A DNA stretch of 24,348 nt from Candidatus Microgenomates bacterium (GCA_022866885.1 JALHWS010000003.1:1-24348), one strand, 5' to 3'; positions 13,416 to 21,111 are shown, counted from the first letter of the stretch. The notes: generated from the letters alone by a model not told the origin. Program-made: numbers and translations.

Positions 13416-14579
13416 ATGAAACGAGTTATAATCCTTCTAACTTTATTGATATTACTCATTGGAATCGGAGTTTCCTCCGGCCAGTTCAAACTTAATATCG
13501 GCAATTTGGACAAATACTTAAAGTTGCCGCAAAAAACGGAAATTTCTACTCCTTCGGAGAAAGTGAAAATCGTCAGCGAAGAATCAGTCGTTATTGATGT
13601 GGTTGACAAAGTCTCGCCTTCGGTGGTGACTGTCTCAATCAGTAAAACCAGGTCGCTAAGTAACCTTTTTGAAACAAATCCTTTCGATCCGTTCTTCGGC
13701 TTTCAACAGCAACAACCACAAAGACAACAGAAGATTGAACAGGATATCGGCACCGGTTTCATCATCTCCGAAAACGGGCAGATTGTGACGAACAAGCACG
13801 TGGTGGCCGATACAAATGCCAAATACAAAGTGATCACCAATGATGACAAAAGTTATGATGTCCAGAAGATTTTCCGCGATCCAGGCAATGATATCGCTAT
13901 TTTACAAATTGAGGCGAAAAACCTCAAACCGGTCACTTTGGGAGACTCCGGCAAAATCAAAGTCGGCCAGATGGCCATTGCTATCGGGACGGCCTTGGGA
14001 GAATTCAGGAATACGGTTACGGTTGGAATTATCTCTGGCTTGGGGAGGGGAATTACCGCCGGCAGCCCTTTTGAGGGTTACGTCGAAAGGCTCGATAACA
14101 TCATTCAAACAGATGCGGCAATTAATCCCGGCAATTCCGGCGGGCCGCTTTTAAACTCTTCCGCAGAGGTGGTCGGTTTAAATACGGCTGTTTCTTCGGA
14201 TGGACAAAGCATCGGTTTTGCCATCCCGATTAACGTTTTAAAGGAATCGCTTGAGTCATTTAGCAAAAACGGTAAATTCCAAAAACCTTTTTTGGGCGTC
14301 AAATATAAGATGATTACTAAAGATTTGGCCTTGCTTAATGACGTGCCGGAGGGAGCTTATGTCCAGGACGTGGTGGAAAAATCGCCGGCTGAAAAAGCGG
14401 GTATTGAACCAAACGACATTATTACCAAACTCGACGGTCAAAAAATAACTGATAAAGAAGACGGACTGGCAAAGATTATTTCCGGAAAAAGTATCGGTAG
14501 TCGGATGACGGTTGAGATTTGGCGCGACGGTGAGACTAAACTGTTGACAGTTACGGTCGGGGAGTACACGGGAGAATAA
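13416..14579 (+). CDS. HtrA/DegP-family serine protease
   Basis: 387 residues. An N-terminal anchor (4-20), a linker, then a trypsin-like S1C domain and one C-terminal PDZ domain. The catalytic triad is visible: His128 in TNKHVVAD, Asp159 in DPGNDIAIL and Ser241 in NPGNSGGPL. The PDZ domain carries LGVKYKMITKDLALL and SPAEKAGIEPNDIITKLDG. A Gln/Pro-rich loop (FFGFQQQQPQRQQ, 93-105) sits in the LA-loop position. It should cleave or hold misfolded proteins outside the membrane. It lies directly after the CtpA gene with no promoter between. Its 3' end overlaps the convergent prfA by 29 bases. Confidence 0.95.
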   Translation: MKRVIILLTLLILLIGIGVSSGQFKLNIGNLDKYLKLPQKTEISTPSEKVKIVSEESVVIDVVDKVSPSVVTVSISKTRSLSNLFETNPFDPFFGFQQQQPQRQQKIEQDIGTGFIISENGQIVTNKHVVADTNAKYKVITNDDKSYDVQKIFRDPGNDIAILQIEAKNLKPVTLGDSGKIKVGQMAIAIGTALGEFRNTVTVGIISGLGRGITAGSPFEGYVERLDNIIQTDAAINPGNSGGPLLNSSAEVVGLNTAVSSDGQSIGFAIPINVLKESLESFSKNGKFQKPFLGVKYKMITKDLALLNDVPEGAYVQDVVEKSPAEKAGIEPNDIITKLDGQKITDKEDGLAKIISGKSIGSRMTVEIWRDGETKLLTVTVGEYTGE

Positions 14580-15258
14580 AAGCACTTACCACCTTTTCCA
14601 ATCTTCCTTCGATAATATCCTCAAGGTTATGCCATGACTTGTTTATCCGGTGGTCGGTGACTCTGTTTTGAGGAAAGTTATAAGTTCTTATCTTTTCCGC
14701 TCTCATTCCGCGCCCGACGGCCGACCTGGCCATCCCCAAAGTTTGGAGTTTTTTTTCTTCTTCGGCCTCCCAAAGCCGGGAGCGGAGAAGGGTCAGGGCA
14801 ATTCTGCGGTTTTGCTCCTGATATCGTTCGGTTTGAGCGGATGTAACGATGCCGGTTGGTTTGTGATGGAGCCTGACGGCGGTTGAGACCTTATTGACGT
14901 TTTGTCCGCCTTTGCCCCCGCTTCGGAAAAACTCCCATTCCAAATCAGTCGGATTGATGTAAATTTCCCGCTCTTCTATTTCCGGCAAAACTGTGACCGT
15001 GGCAGTGGAAGTATGGATGCGTCCGTAGCGTTCAGTTTGGGGAATCCGCTGGACTCGGTGGACGCCGGTTTCGTTTTTTAACAAGTCGTAAGCGCCTTGA
15101 CCGTTGATTTTGCTGACATTCTCGTCCAAAATTTCCGTTTTCCAGCCCTTTATTTGGGCAAAGCGGAGATACATGCGGGAAAGATCATTAGCCCAGATTT
15201 TAGCTTCATCTCCGCCGGTAGCGCCGCGGATTTCGAGGATAGCGATATTTGAGTTCAT
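14551..15258 (-). CDS. prfA: Peptide chain release factor 1, lacking the N-terminal domain
   Basis: 235 residues, versus about 360 in E. coli RF1. The protein begins at the point where RF1 domain 2 begins (AILEIRGATGGDEAKIWA) and is otherwise complete. The codon-recognition tripeptide is PQT (73-75, RF1-type PxT in RIPQTERYGRIHTS), which reads UAA and UAG. The peptidyl-tRNA hydrolysis motif is GGQ (117-119, SGGKGGQNVNKVSTAVRLHH). Domain 1, which contacts the L11 region and the PrmC methylase, is missing. The start is fixed by an ATGA overlap with rpmE, so the short form is not a start error. No prmC is adjacent. It could be a true RF1 in a reduced genome or a rescue-type factor; the PxT motif favours RF1. 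Confidence 0.9.
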   Translation of the reverse strand: MNSNIAILEIRGATGGDEAKIWANDLSRMYLRFAQIKGWKTEILDENVSKINGQGAYDLLKNETGVHRVQRIPQTERYGRIHTSTATVTVLPEIEEREIYINPTDLEWEFFRSGGKGGQNVNKVSTAVRLHHKPTGIVTSAQTERYQEQNRRIALTLLRSRLWEAEEEKKLQTLGMARSAVGRGMRAEKIRTYNFPQNRVTDHRINKSWHNLEDIIEGRLEKVVSAFILPCTPRP

Positions 15259-15563
15259 GTAGTTCCTAAAAGCATCTCCCGAAGTGTTTTCGGCCGTTTG
15301 TCCTCGACTTCGATATTCATTTTCTTGAGCCGTTTAGCTTTTAAAATCGGTGCCTGTTTTTGAGCATATGTCTGTCTTTTTTGGAATTTTTCCACCCGTC
15401 CCAGAGTATCGACGAACTTCATTTCCCCGGTGTAAAAAGGATGGCATTTGTAGCAAAGTTCGACATGGATGGTTTCTCTGGTCGAGCCGACGGTAAACAT
15501 GTTACCGCAGGAGCAGACGACTTGAGCTTTGGGATAATAGGTCGGATGTATTTTCGCTTTCAT
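15255..15563 (-). CDS. rpmE: 50S ribosomal protein L31 (zinc-binding type)
   Basis: 102 residues, with L31 signatures: MKAKIHPTYYPKAQVVCSCG, the four zinc cysteines Cys17, Cys19, Cys37 and Cys40 (CSC ... CYKC), and HPFYTGEMKFVDTLGRVEKF. The last ~30 residues (KKMNIEVEDKRPKTLREML) extend beyond the standard ~70-residue protein, giving a basic/acidic tail. It is cotranscribed with prfA through a 4-base overlap. The promoter has an extended -10 ten bases before the ATG. Confidence 0.93.
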   Translation of the reverse strand: MKAKIHPTYYPKAQVVCSCGNMFTVGSTRETIHVELCYKCHPFYTGEMKFVDTLGRVEKFQKRQTYAQKQAPILKAKRLKKMNIEVEDKRPKTLREMLLGTT

Positions 15564-15573
15564 AGATTTTATG

Positions 15574-15582
15574 ATTATACCA
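15574..15582 (-). promoter_or_regulatory. Extended -10 promoter of rpmE-prfA
   Basis: On the minus strand, TGG then TATAAT (15579-15574); the rpmE ATG at 15563 follows after 10 bases. The -35 region is weak. Confidence 0.6.
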
Positions 15583-15626
15583 TCAATTTTTCTGTTTGTG
15601 AAGCTGATAAAAGTTGAGGAGTTCGG

Positions 15627-16535
15627 TTATTTTCGCAATTTCAGGATCGGGTGCCAGTGGAGGCGGCCTTCGGCAAGGAAAATTCCGCCGAAAACCAGCA
15701 AAGCGCCGATCAGGTAAACCGGAGTGACAGTTTCCCCCAGAAGCGGTACCGCCAGTAGGATGGCGGCAATCGGGTCGATATAAGTGAAAAGGCCGACTTC
15801 CTGCGCCTGGATTTTTTGGATGCCCCATTCAAAAAGGAAATAGGCCAGCGCCGAAGAAAAAACAATTCCATAGACCAAGCCGATAATCCCTTTGTAATCC
15901 AAAGCATTAAACGGCTGGTACTTAACCATTTCGTAAAGATATTGAGGGAGAAAAGTGAAAGAGCTTAAGAGGAAAGACCAGAAAGTGATGGTGACCGCGC
16001 TGTATTTATCCATAATTTTTTTGCTGAAGATGGCATGGCCGACGGCGCCGATTGTCGCCAAAACAAAATAAAAATTACCCAAAAGATTTCCGTCCATGCC
16101 CGTTTCGATCAGGGGTTGTCCGACGATGACCAATATTCCCAAAAGACTGAAGATGATCCCGATTAAGACTTTTCTTTTTGGTTTTTCTTTCAAAAATAAT
16201 ATCGAGGACAGATAGAGAAATACCGGCGCTGAAGAAGCGATAATCGGAGCGTTGATGGAAGGAGCCCTCTCAAGTCCCAGAAAGAAAAAAGTGATATTGA
16301 CGGTGATGCCGAAAAACGAAAGCAGCAGTAAATTACCCCAGTCTTTCCGGTGCACCTTGAGTTTATTGATGGCAAAAGGTAAAAGCAAAAGCGCCGCTCC
16401 GAAAAAACGAAGATAAGCCAGAGTAAAGGGGGGCAAGTTTTGCAGAGCGAGTTTGAAAACCGGCGAAGCGAAGCCCCAAAGGACATTGGCGATGATAAGA
16501 GCGAGGATGGCTTTATAGCGGGCAGAAAAAAACAT
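15627..16535 (-). CDS. EamA/DMT-family transporter
   Basis: A 302-residue membrane protein with ten predicted helices in two repeated EamA halves. The first begins LALIIANVLWGFASPVFKLAL and the second begins ATIGAVGHAIFSKKIMDKYS. The family's closing helices are visible (FEWGIQKIQAQEVGLFTYIDPIA, then LLGETVTPVYLIGALLVFGGIFLAE). Members export amino acids, nucleosides or other small metabolites; the substrate here is unknown. The gene starts 7 bases after the hisS stop, so it is likely transcribed with the M24 peptidase and hisS genes. Confidence 0.9.
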   Translation of the reverse strand: MFFSARYKAILALIIANVLWGFASPVFKLALQNLPPFTLAYLRFFGAALLLLPFAINKLKVHRKDWGNLLLLSFFGITVNITFFFLGLERAPSINAPIIASSAPVFLYLSSILFLKEKPKRKVLIGIIFSLLGILVIVGQPLIETGMDGNLLGNFYFVLATIGAVGHAIFSKKIMDKYSAVTITFWSFLLSSFTFLPQYLYEMVKYQPFNALDYKGIIGLVYGIVFSSALAYFLFEWGIQKIQAQEVGLFTYIDPIAAILLAVPLLGETVTPVYLIGALLVFGGIFLAEGRLHWHPILKLRK

Positions 16536-16542
16536 TTAAAAA

Positions 16543-17739
16543 TTATAAATTTATCAATTCATCCTTTTTAACTGTCTTTTGCTCTTTGGTTAAAAGATTT
16601 TTCAGGGTGACTGTTCCGTTCTTCGCTTCGTCGGGACCGATAATGGCCGCGTATGGAATGCCCTTTTTGTCGGCATATTTGAGTTGTTTGTCCAGTTTAT
16701 CCGTGGGATCGGGATACAGATCCGTGTTAATCCCGCTTTCCCGTAACTTCCGGGCTAACTTTTGGGAAAAGGACAGTAAATCGGGATTAAATACCGTGAT
16801 TAATATTTTGGTTTTGGTTTTTATTTTCGGCAAGAGTCCCAATTCTTCCATGGCCAGAACTGTCCGGTCGAAACCGATGGCGAAACCGACGCCGGGGACG
16901 CTACGGTTGGAGAAGCGGGAAACAAGACTGTCAAAGCGTTCGCAGCCGGCCAGCGAACCTTCTTTGTATTCTTCGACGACGATTTCCCAAATAGTGCCGT
17001 TGGAATATGAGAAGGAACGGGCAAGTGTCGGGACAAATCGGTAATTTTCTTTCATGCCGTAACTGTCAAGAAAAGCGAAAATCTTTTTCAGATTCTCGTT
17101 CGGCTGGTTGTTTTTCACACAGTTGAGAAGTTTAAGCGCTTCTTCTTGGGAATATCCTTTACTGATGAGTTCCGAGACTACTCCTTCTTCGCCGATTTTC
17201 GTCAGTTTGTCGATGGCGACAATCGCTTTGTAAGGGACGTCTTTGTAAAGATCGCGGTCGTTGATAAGGGCAACCGGTTTCTTAAAGCCCAGTTTTTTAT
17301 AGATATCGATGGTCAAAGCGACCGTTTCCGCGTCAGCCGCGCGGTCGTCAACGCCAAAAATATCGGCATCACATTGTAGGAACTCGCGGTATCTGCCTTT
17401 TTGCGGTTTCTCAGAGCGCCAGACGGTCTGGATCTGGTAACGCTTGAAAGGGAGGACGATTTTATCCGGGTATTGGGCAATCAGTCGGCAGGTAGGGACA
17501 GTCTGGTCGAAGCGGAGGGCAACTTTCCGTCCGCCGCTGTCTTCGAATTTATAAAAAAGCTTTTCGTCCTCGCCGATATTGCCGGTAAAAACTTCCAGAT
17601 ATTCGATGGCCGGCGTTTCGAGAGGTTCAAAACCGTATAATTCGAAGGTTTTCCGGATAATGTCGATGACATACTGGCGTTTCATCGCATCTTCGGGCAG
17701 AAAATCTCGGAAGCCTTTGAGAGTTTGAGGATTTATCAT
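16543..17739 (-). CDS. hisS: Histidyl-tRNA synthetase
   Basis: A 398-residue class II synthetase that charges tRNA-His. It opens with the family's LKGFRDFLPEDAMKRQYV, has motif 2 in RFDQTVPTCRLIAQYPD followed by KRYQIQTVWRSEKPQKGRYREF, and motif 3 in GVGFAIGFDRTVLAMEE. A C-terminal anticodon-binding domain follows (ILITVFNPDLLSFSQKLARKLR). I choose the ATG at 17739, 5 bases after the M24 peptidase stop. A start 16 codons upstream would overlap that gene and add a basic tail foreign to HisS. It is likely the second gene of a three-gene operon. Confidence 0.95.
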   Translation of the reverse strand: MINPQTLKGFRDFLPEDAMKRQYVIDIIRKTFELYGFEPLETPAIEYLEVFTGNIGEDEKLFYKFEDSGGRKVALRFDQTVPTCRLIAQYPDKIVLPFKRYQIQTVWRSEKPQKGRYREFLQCDADIFGVDDRAADAETVALTIDIYKKLGFKKPVALINDRDLYKDVPYKAIVAIDKLTKIGEEGVVSELISKGYSQEEALKLLNCVKNNQPNENLKKIFAFLDSYGMKENYRFVPTLARSFSYSNGTIWEIVVEEYKEGSLAGCERFDSLVSRFSNRSVPGVGFAIGFDRTVLAMEELGLLPKIKTKTKILITVFNPDLLSFSQKLARKLRESGINTDLYPDPTDKLDKQLKYADKKGIPYAAIIGPDEAKNGTVTLKNLLTKEQKTVKKDELINL

Positions 17740-17743
17740 AAAA

Positions 17744-18838
17744 TTATATAATCGAAATTTCTTTCGTTGTTTTTGATAATATTTCAATCCCGTCTTTTTT
17801 TAATAATACCAGATCTTCAATCCTGATGCCATATTGACCGGGAAGGTAGATACCAGGTTCAACCGTAAAAACCATGTTTTCCGTAAGGAGATTCTTGCTT
17901 CCTTGTTTGATTCTGGGATCCTCATGGATAGAAAGTCCGACGCCGTGTCCTAAACCGTGGGGATACGGGACAAAACCGTGTGATTTTATATAATCACGCG
18001 CAATCATGTCTACTTGGGTCGCTTTCATTCCCATTTTAATATTAGCTAATGCCTTGATTTGTGCCTTTAATACGATTTCATATGCTTTTATCTGTTTTTC
18101 AGGTAGCTTACCGAAGAAAATCACTCTTGTCATATCTGCGCAGTAGCCTTCATATTTGGCGCCGAAATCCATTAAAATTAAGCTTTTAGTCGTTAGTCCG
18201 CCAGCTGGCGGATGGTCGTGGGCAGGATGGTAGTGGGGAATGGCGGCATTTTGATTAAAAGCGACGATGGGGGAGAAGGCGATGTCACCAGCTGATTTTT
18301 TCAGGAAAAATTCCAGCTCCAAAGCCAATTCTTTTTCCGTGACGCCTTTTTTTATCTTCGTTTTGATAAAATCAAAAGCCTGATCGGTAATTTCAGCAGC
18401 TTTATTGATCTTGGTAATTTCCGTTTTGTCCTTAATCATCCTTAGATTTTCAACTACTTTTTCCGTTTTGCGCCAGCTGACTGCCGTTTTCTTTTTTAAC
18501 GATTCCAGTTCAGCCACGGTCAGATTTTCACTTTCGTATCCGATGGTCTTTATTTTTTCTTTGTCGATGATGGCCGCCAGGTGGTCTTTGAGCCTGAATC
18601 CTCGGGTAATTTCCAGAGTCTTAAAACCGTCGCCTCCCTGGCAATAGAGCTGGAAATAGGTGGGAAAAGTAAAGAGATGGCTGGTTTTTTGAGTAACCAG
18701 TAAAAAGCCTTCCCTCTCATTCGGTGATAGTCCGGCAAATCCGGTCAGATAAGAAACATTGGGTTGGGAGGTAGTAAAAAGAGCATCGATGTCCAATTTT
18801 TTCAGTTTATTCCTGATCTGAGTGATTCTTGATAACAT
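17744..18838 (-). CDS. M24-family Xaa-Pro aminopeptidase
   Basis: A 364-residue pita-bread metallopeptidase that removes N-terminal residues before proline. An N-terminal creatinase-like domain (ALFTTSQPNVSYLTGFAG) precedes the catalytic domain. Metal ligands are visible: two Asp in LMDFGAKYEGYCADMTRVIF, His in HGLGHGVGLSIHEDPRI, and two Glu in FTVEPGIYLPGQYGIRIEDL. A short extra segment (AHDHPPAGGLTTKS, ~205-218) before the first Asp is longer than usual and is encoded partly by a 16-base palindrome (18197-18212). The gene has its own extended -10 promoter and probably leads an operon with hisS and the EamA gene. Confidence 0.9.
   Translation of the reverse strand: MLSRITQIRNKLKKLDIDALFTTSQPNVSYLTGFAGLSPNEREGFLLVTQKTSHLFTFPTYFQLYCQGGDGFKTLEITRGFRLKDHLAAIIDKEKIKTIGYESENLTVAELESLKKKTAVSWRKTEKVVENLRMIKDKTEITKINKAAEITDQAFDFIKTKIKKGVTEKELALELEFFLKKSAGDIAFSPIVAFNQNAAIPHYHPAHDHPPAGGLTTKSLILMDFGAKYEGYCADMTRVIFFGKLPEKQIKAYEIVLKAQIKALANIKMGMKATQVDMIARDYIKSHGFVPYPHGLGHGVGLSIHEDPRIKQGSKNLLTENMVFTVEPGIYLPGQYGIRIEDLVLLKKDGIEILSKTTKEISII
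18197..18212. repeat. 16-base perfect palindrome inside the M24 peptidase gene
   Basis: TCCGCCAGCTGGCGGA is its own reverse complement. The same 16 bases, with one mismatch, lie inside the palindromic element at 20456-20561 (20535-20550). It encodes the PPAGG part of a loop that appears longer than in other M24 peptidases. Confidence 0.6.
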
Positions 18839-18855
18839 ATGAGTTTATATATGGC

Positions 18856-18884
18856 ATTCTATCATTCCCTGTGCGATAATTGAA
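18856..18884 (-). promoter_or_regulatory. Promoter of the M24 peptidase-hisS operon
   Basis: On the minus strand, TTCAAT (18884-18879), 17 bases, then TAGAAT (18861-18856), preceded by TGA as an extended -10. The start codon at 18838 follows after 17 bases. It overlaps the divergent promoter of the inositol monophosphatase gene. Confidence 0.5.
18872..18880 (+). promoter_or_regulatory. Extended -10 promoter of the inositol monophosphatase gene
   Basis: TGC followed by GATAAT (18875-18880); the ATG at 18890 follows after 9 bases. The -35 is poor. Confidence 0.5.
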
Positions 18885-18889
18885 TAGAT

Positions 18890-19735
18890 ATGAGTAATCT
18901 CAATCTTCCACAAATGACCAATTTTCTTCTTGATCTTCTTCCCAAAACCGGTGATATCCTGATGTCTTATTTTTCTTCGGATCATCTGTCCGTCAGGTAT
19001 AAAAGCAAAAGAGATATCGTCACCGAAGCGGATTTGGCGATTGACGAGTTCCTTCAAAATAATTTAAGGAGTAAGTACCCCCAGATTCCTATTCTTTCCG
19101 AAGAAACTTATTCCGGAAATTTTGCCGATTACCAGAATAAAAAACTGCTGTGGGTGATAGATCCTCTGGATGGGACAACTAATTTTTCAAGGAAGTTGCC
19201 TCATTTTGCGGTCAGTGTTGCCCTGGTGTCAGACAAGAAACCGCTTATCGGCGTCGTTTACCAGCCGGTTTACAAAAATCTTTTTTGGGCAAACAAAGAA
19301 AGTGATGGCGCATTCGGAAACGGTAAAAAACTCAACGTTTCAAAAATTGACAGACTGGAAGAAGCGGTTGTCTGCAGTGACTGGTCCCATAACTTGAAGA
19401 CCCATGACGACACGATTAGGATTATCAAAAAACTGGACGGGCATGTCCGCTCAATTAAGATGATGGGCTCGGCCGTTTCCGACCTGATGAACTTAGCCTG
19501 CGGTAAAATCGAAGCCTACCATCATATCCAGCTTATGCCTTGGGACGGAGCGGCAGCCAGTCTGATTGCTGAAAAAGCGGGTGCAAAAGTGACAGATACA
19601 AAGGGTGGCAACTGGAATGTTTTCACGCCAGGACTTTTAGTAGCAAACAAGACAATACACAAGAAAATATTATCCCTTTTTGGAAGGGATGACGGTCGGG
19701 GAAATTTTTTCCGTCGGAGAAATCTTCTTGCCTGA
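18890..19735 (+). CDS. Inositol monophosphatase-family phosphatase
   Basis: 281 residues of the IMPase/FBPase-like fold, a Mg-dependent sugar or inositol phosphatase (SuhB/CysQ/HisN group). Metal-binding motifs are in the right order: DIVTEADLAID (~43-53), ILSEE (~68-72, the metal Glu), WVIDPLDGTTNF (~88-99) and WDGAAASLIAEKAGA near residue 228. The substrate cannot be read from sequence; inositol phosphate, fructose bisphosphate, PAP and histidinol phosphate are all possible. The last 66 bases overlap the convergent gene at 19670-20578, and its basic tail (GRDDGRGNFFRRRNLLA) comes from that overlap. It has a near-leaderless start. Confidence 0.9.
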   Translation: MSNLNLPQMTNFLLDLLPKTGDILMSYFSSDHLSVRYKSKRDIVTEADLAIDEFLQNNLRSKYPQIPILSEETYSGNFADYQNKKLLWVIDPLDGTTNFSRKLPHFAVSVALVSDKKPLIGVVYQPVYKNLFWANKESDGAFGNGKKLNVSKIDRLEEAVVCSDWSHNLKTHDDTIRIIKKLDGHVRSIKMMGSAVSDLMNLACGKIEAYHHIQLMPWDGAAASLIAEKAGAKVTDTKGGNWNVFTPGLLVANKTIHKKILSLFGRDDGRGNFFRRRNLLA

Positions 19736-20578
19736 CGGTTCCGGACTCGGTGAGGTCTTTACAGCAGTTACCGGACCCGGGACGACATAAACCCGCAGTC
19801 CGGCAATCTTATTTTTATCCTTCGCATTTGGTGTACCGATGGCGTGGATATAATCTCCCAGCTTGAATTTGGAGAAGCCGCCCTTTTGCCAATCCTTGCC
19901 TTTGACATAAAGGTTTATCTTGGTTGAAGTCTCGATATCGACGACCTGGTTACCCTGTTTTTCTTTGATGGTGATCGTATAGTTATCTTTGTCGATGTCA
20001 ACAATTTTGCCGGTTGTATGGAGATAGGTTGGGTGAAGGTATATATATTTGGCGGTGATTTTCGCTTTATCATCGGTTAAATAACCCAAAACCGAAATAG
20101 TATCGCCAACGGAAATATTTTTGGCAGTAGATTCTTTCTTTTCTCCGGTGGTTAGTGAATAATAAACCGTATCGTCCGAATAGGTGACCACTGTTTCTCC
20201 TTTTTTGCCCTGCAAAGTCAAACTGTCCTTTTCGATCTTCGAAACAGTGCCATAAGCGCCTTTTTTGTCCTTATCCCGGATTTCCGCCACTTTAGTAGCG
20301 ATTTTTTCCTTCAGCTGTTCGATCTGTTTCAGTTTGTCGATGGCTTCTTCCGTAACCGTGACAGTTGGAGTGACTGCTTTAGTTTTAACAGCTGGTGATG
20401 GACTTTGGGCGAAAACAGACGGATGCAGTGAAAGACAAATATAAATATAAATCATTGTCATTGCGAGGCCTAGCCATTTGGCTGGCCGCGGCAATCCCTG
20501 CCTTGCCGGCAGGCAGGTCGGACGGGATTGCTTCTCCGCCAGCCGGCGGATCGCAATGACAAATATAGATATTTTCAT
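19670..20578 (-). CDS. Exported DUF5666-like protein with a repeat-interrupted signal peptide
   Basis: 302 residues. After a signal sequence (cleavage likely after VFA, residue 57) comes a Lys/Glu helix (~75-103), then two beta-rich OB-like segments. One is YGTVSKIEKDSLTLQGKKGE ... NISVGDTISVLGYLTDD; the other is TTGKIVDIDKDNYTITIKEKQG ... FKLGDYIHAIG. These resemble DUF5666-type domains of unknown role. A Pro/Ser/Thr tail ends the protein. The start at 20578 shares ATGA with the upstream gene. Residues ~7-41 are encoded by the palindromic element at 20456-20561; without it, MKISIF would join MIYIYICLSLHPSVFAQ into a normal signal peptide. Translation may instead begin at the internal ATG at 20455 or 20461. 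The 3' end overlaps the inositol monophosphatase gene. Confidence 0.75.
   Translation of the reverse strand: MKISIFVIAIRRLAEKQSRPTCLPARQGLPRPAKWLGLAMTMIYIYICLSLHPSVFAQSPSPAVKTKAVTPTVTVTEEAIDKLKQIEQLKEKIATKVAEIRDKDKKGAYGTVSKIEKDSLTLQGKKGETVVTYSDDTVYYSLTTGEKKESTAKNISVGDTISVLGYLTDDKAKITAKYIYLHPTYLHTTGKIVDIDKDNYTITIKEKQGNQVVDIETSTKINLYVKGKDWQKGGFSKFKLGDYIHAIGTPNAKDKNKIAGLRVYVVPGPVTAVKTSPSPEPSGKKISPTEKISPTVIPSKKG
20456..20561 (-). repeat. TGTCATTGCGAG-type palindromic element, copy 5, in a signal-peptide region
   Basis: 106 bases with ends TGTCATTGCGA / TCGCAATGACA. Inner hairpins include CTGCC-TTGCC-GGCAG and the near-palindrome TCCGCCAGCCGGCGGA (20535-20550). It lies within the first 41 codons of the exported protein gene and leaves the frame open. 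Confidence 0.85.
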
Positions 20579-21015
20579 AACTTCTCCGGGGCGAAATAAA
20601 CGGTCATAATTTTGGTTTCTTCGTCGCCGTTTTCGTTTTGGGAGGTCAGGTATATGTTATTACCGCCTTCACTCAAGGTCAGAGTCAGGCCGAAGGCGCC
20701 GTTTTTATCGGCTTCGGTAACTGCGCTGTCAAAATCTGAAATAGCGTAAACAATATTGTTGTTTTGGGTTTTACCGGAAATTTTAAGGTTTTTGGAAGTA
20801 ATAATGGTTTCATCCGCAGGTGTAGTGACTTCCAGAGTTACCGGAATACTAGAAATTTGAACAGAAGGAGAAATGGAAATATTGGCACTGTCGATAGTGC
20901 CGGTGGGGATTGCTGTACCTTTTTTGATCAGAGACGGGATGTTGACCGCGGCAAAAGCAGCCACCGCGCCAATGCCGAAACCGACTACGATTGCTATAAT
21001 GACATCTTTCTTCAT
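20575..21015 (-). CDS. Membrane-anchored protein with an Ig-like domain, unknown function
   Basis: 146 residues. An N-terminal anchor (VIIAIVVGFGIGAVAAFAAV, 5-24) is followed by a short Thr/Ser/Ile linker and an outside domain. That domain reads VTLEVTTPADETIITSKNLKISGKT ... GAFGLTLTLSEGGNNIYLTSQNENGDEETKIMTVYF, the strand pattern of bacterial Ig-like (glucodextranase-B-like) domains that often serve as spacers or adhesion modules. It is coupled to the next gene by an ATGA overlap, so the two surface proteins are made together. I cannot name a function. The promoter lies at 21060-21089. Confidence 0.75.
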   Translation of the reverse strand: MKKDVIIAIVVGFGIGAVAAFAAVNIPSLIKKGTAIPTGTIDSANISISPSVQISSIPVTLEVTTPADETIITSKNLKISGKTQNNNIVYAISDFDSAVTEADKNGAFGLTLTLSEGGNNIYLTSQNENGDEETKIMTVYFAPEKL

Positions 21016-21059
21016 GATAATTTAATTGAGGGCAAGATATTCTGCAAAAGGTAGCCTTT

Positions 21060-21089
21060 ATCTTATCGCTTACGGCTGCCTCTTGTCAA
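21060..21089 (-). promoter_or_regulatory. Promoter of the surface-protein operon
   Basis: On the minus strand, TTGACA (21089-21084), 18 bases, TAAGAT (21065-21060). Its -35 lies on top of the -35 of the divergent metallo-hydrolase promoter. The leader is about 40 bases, longer than elsewhere here. Confidence 0.45.
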
Positions 21090-21111
21090 GTTTTGGCAAA
21101 AGTGATAAAAC
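21083..21111 (+). promoter_or_regulatory. Promoter of the metallo-beta-lactamase-fold gene
   Basis: TTGTCA (21083-21088), 17 bases, TAAAAC (21106-21111), preceded by TGA as an extended -10. The ATG at 21121 follows after 9 bases. Confidence 0.5.

Noticed and set aside
14551..15258. prfA as a pseudogene
   Set aside because: Both functional motifs are intact, the frame is open and the start is coupled to rpmE. A short functional form is more likely than decay.
17740..17787. hisS start at 17787
   Set aside because: It would overlap the M24 peptidase gene by 44 bases and add a basic extension not found in HisS; the ATG at 17739 fits the family.
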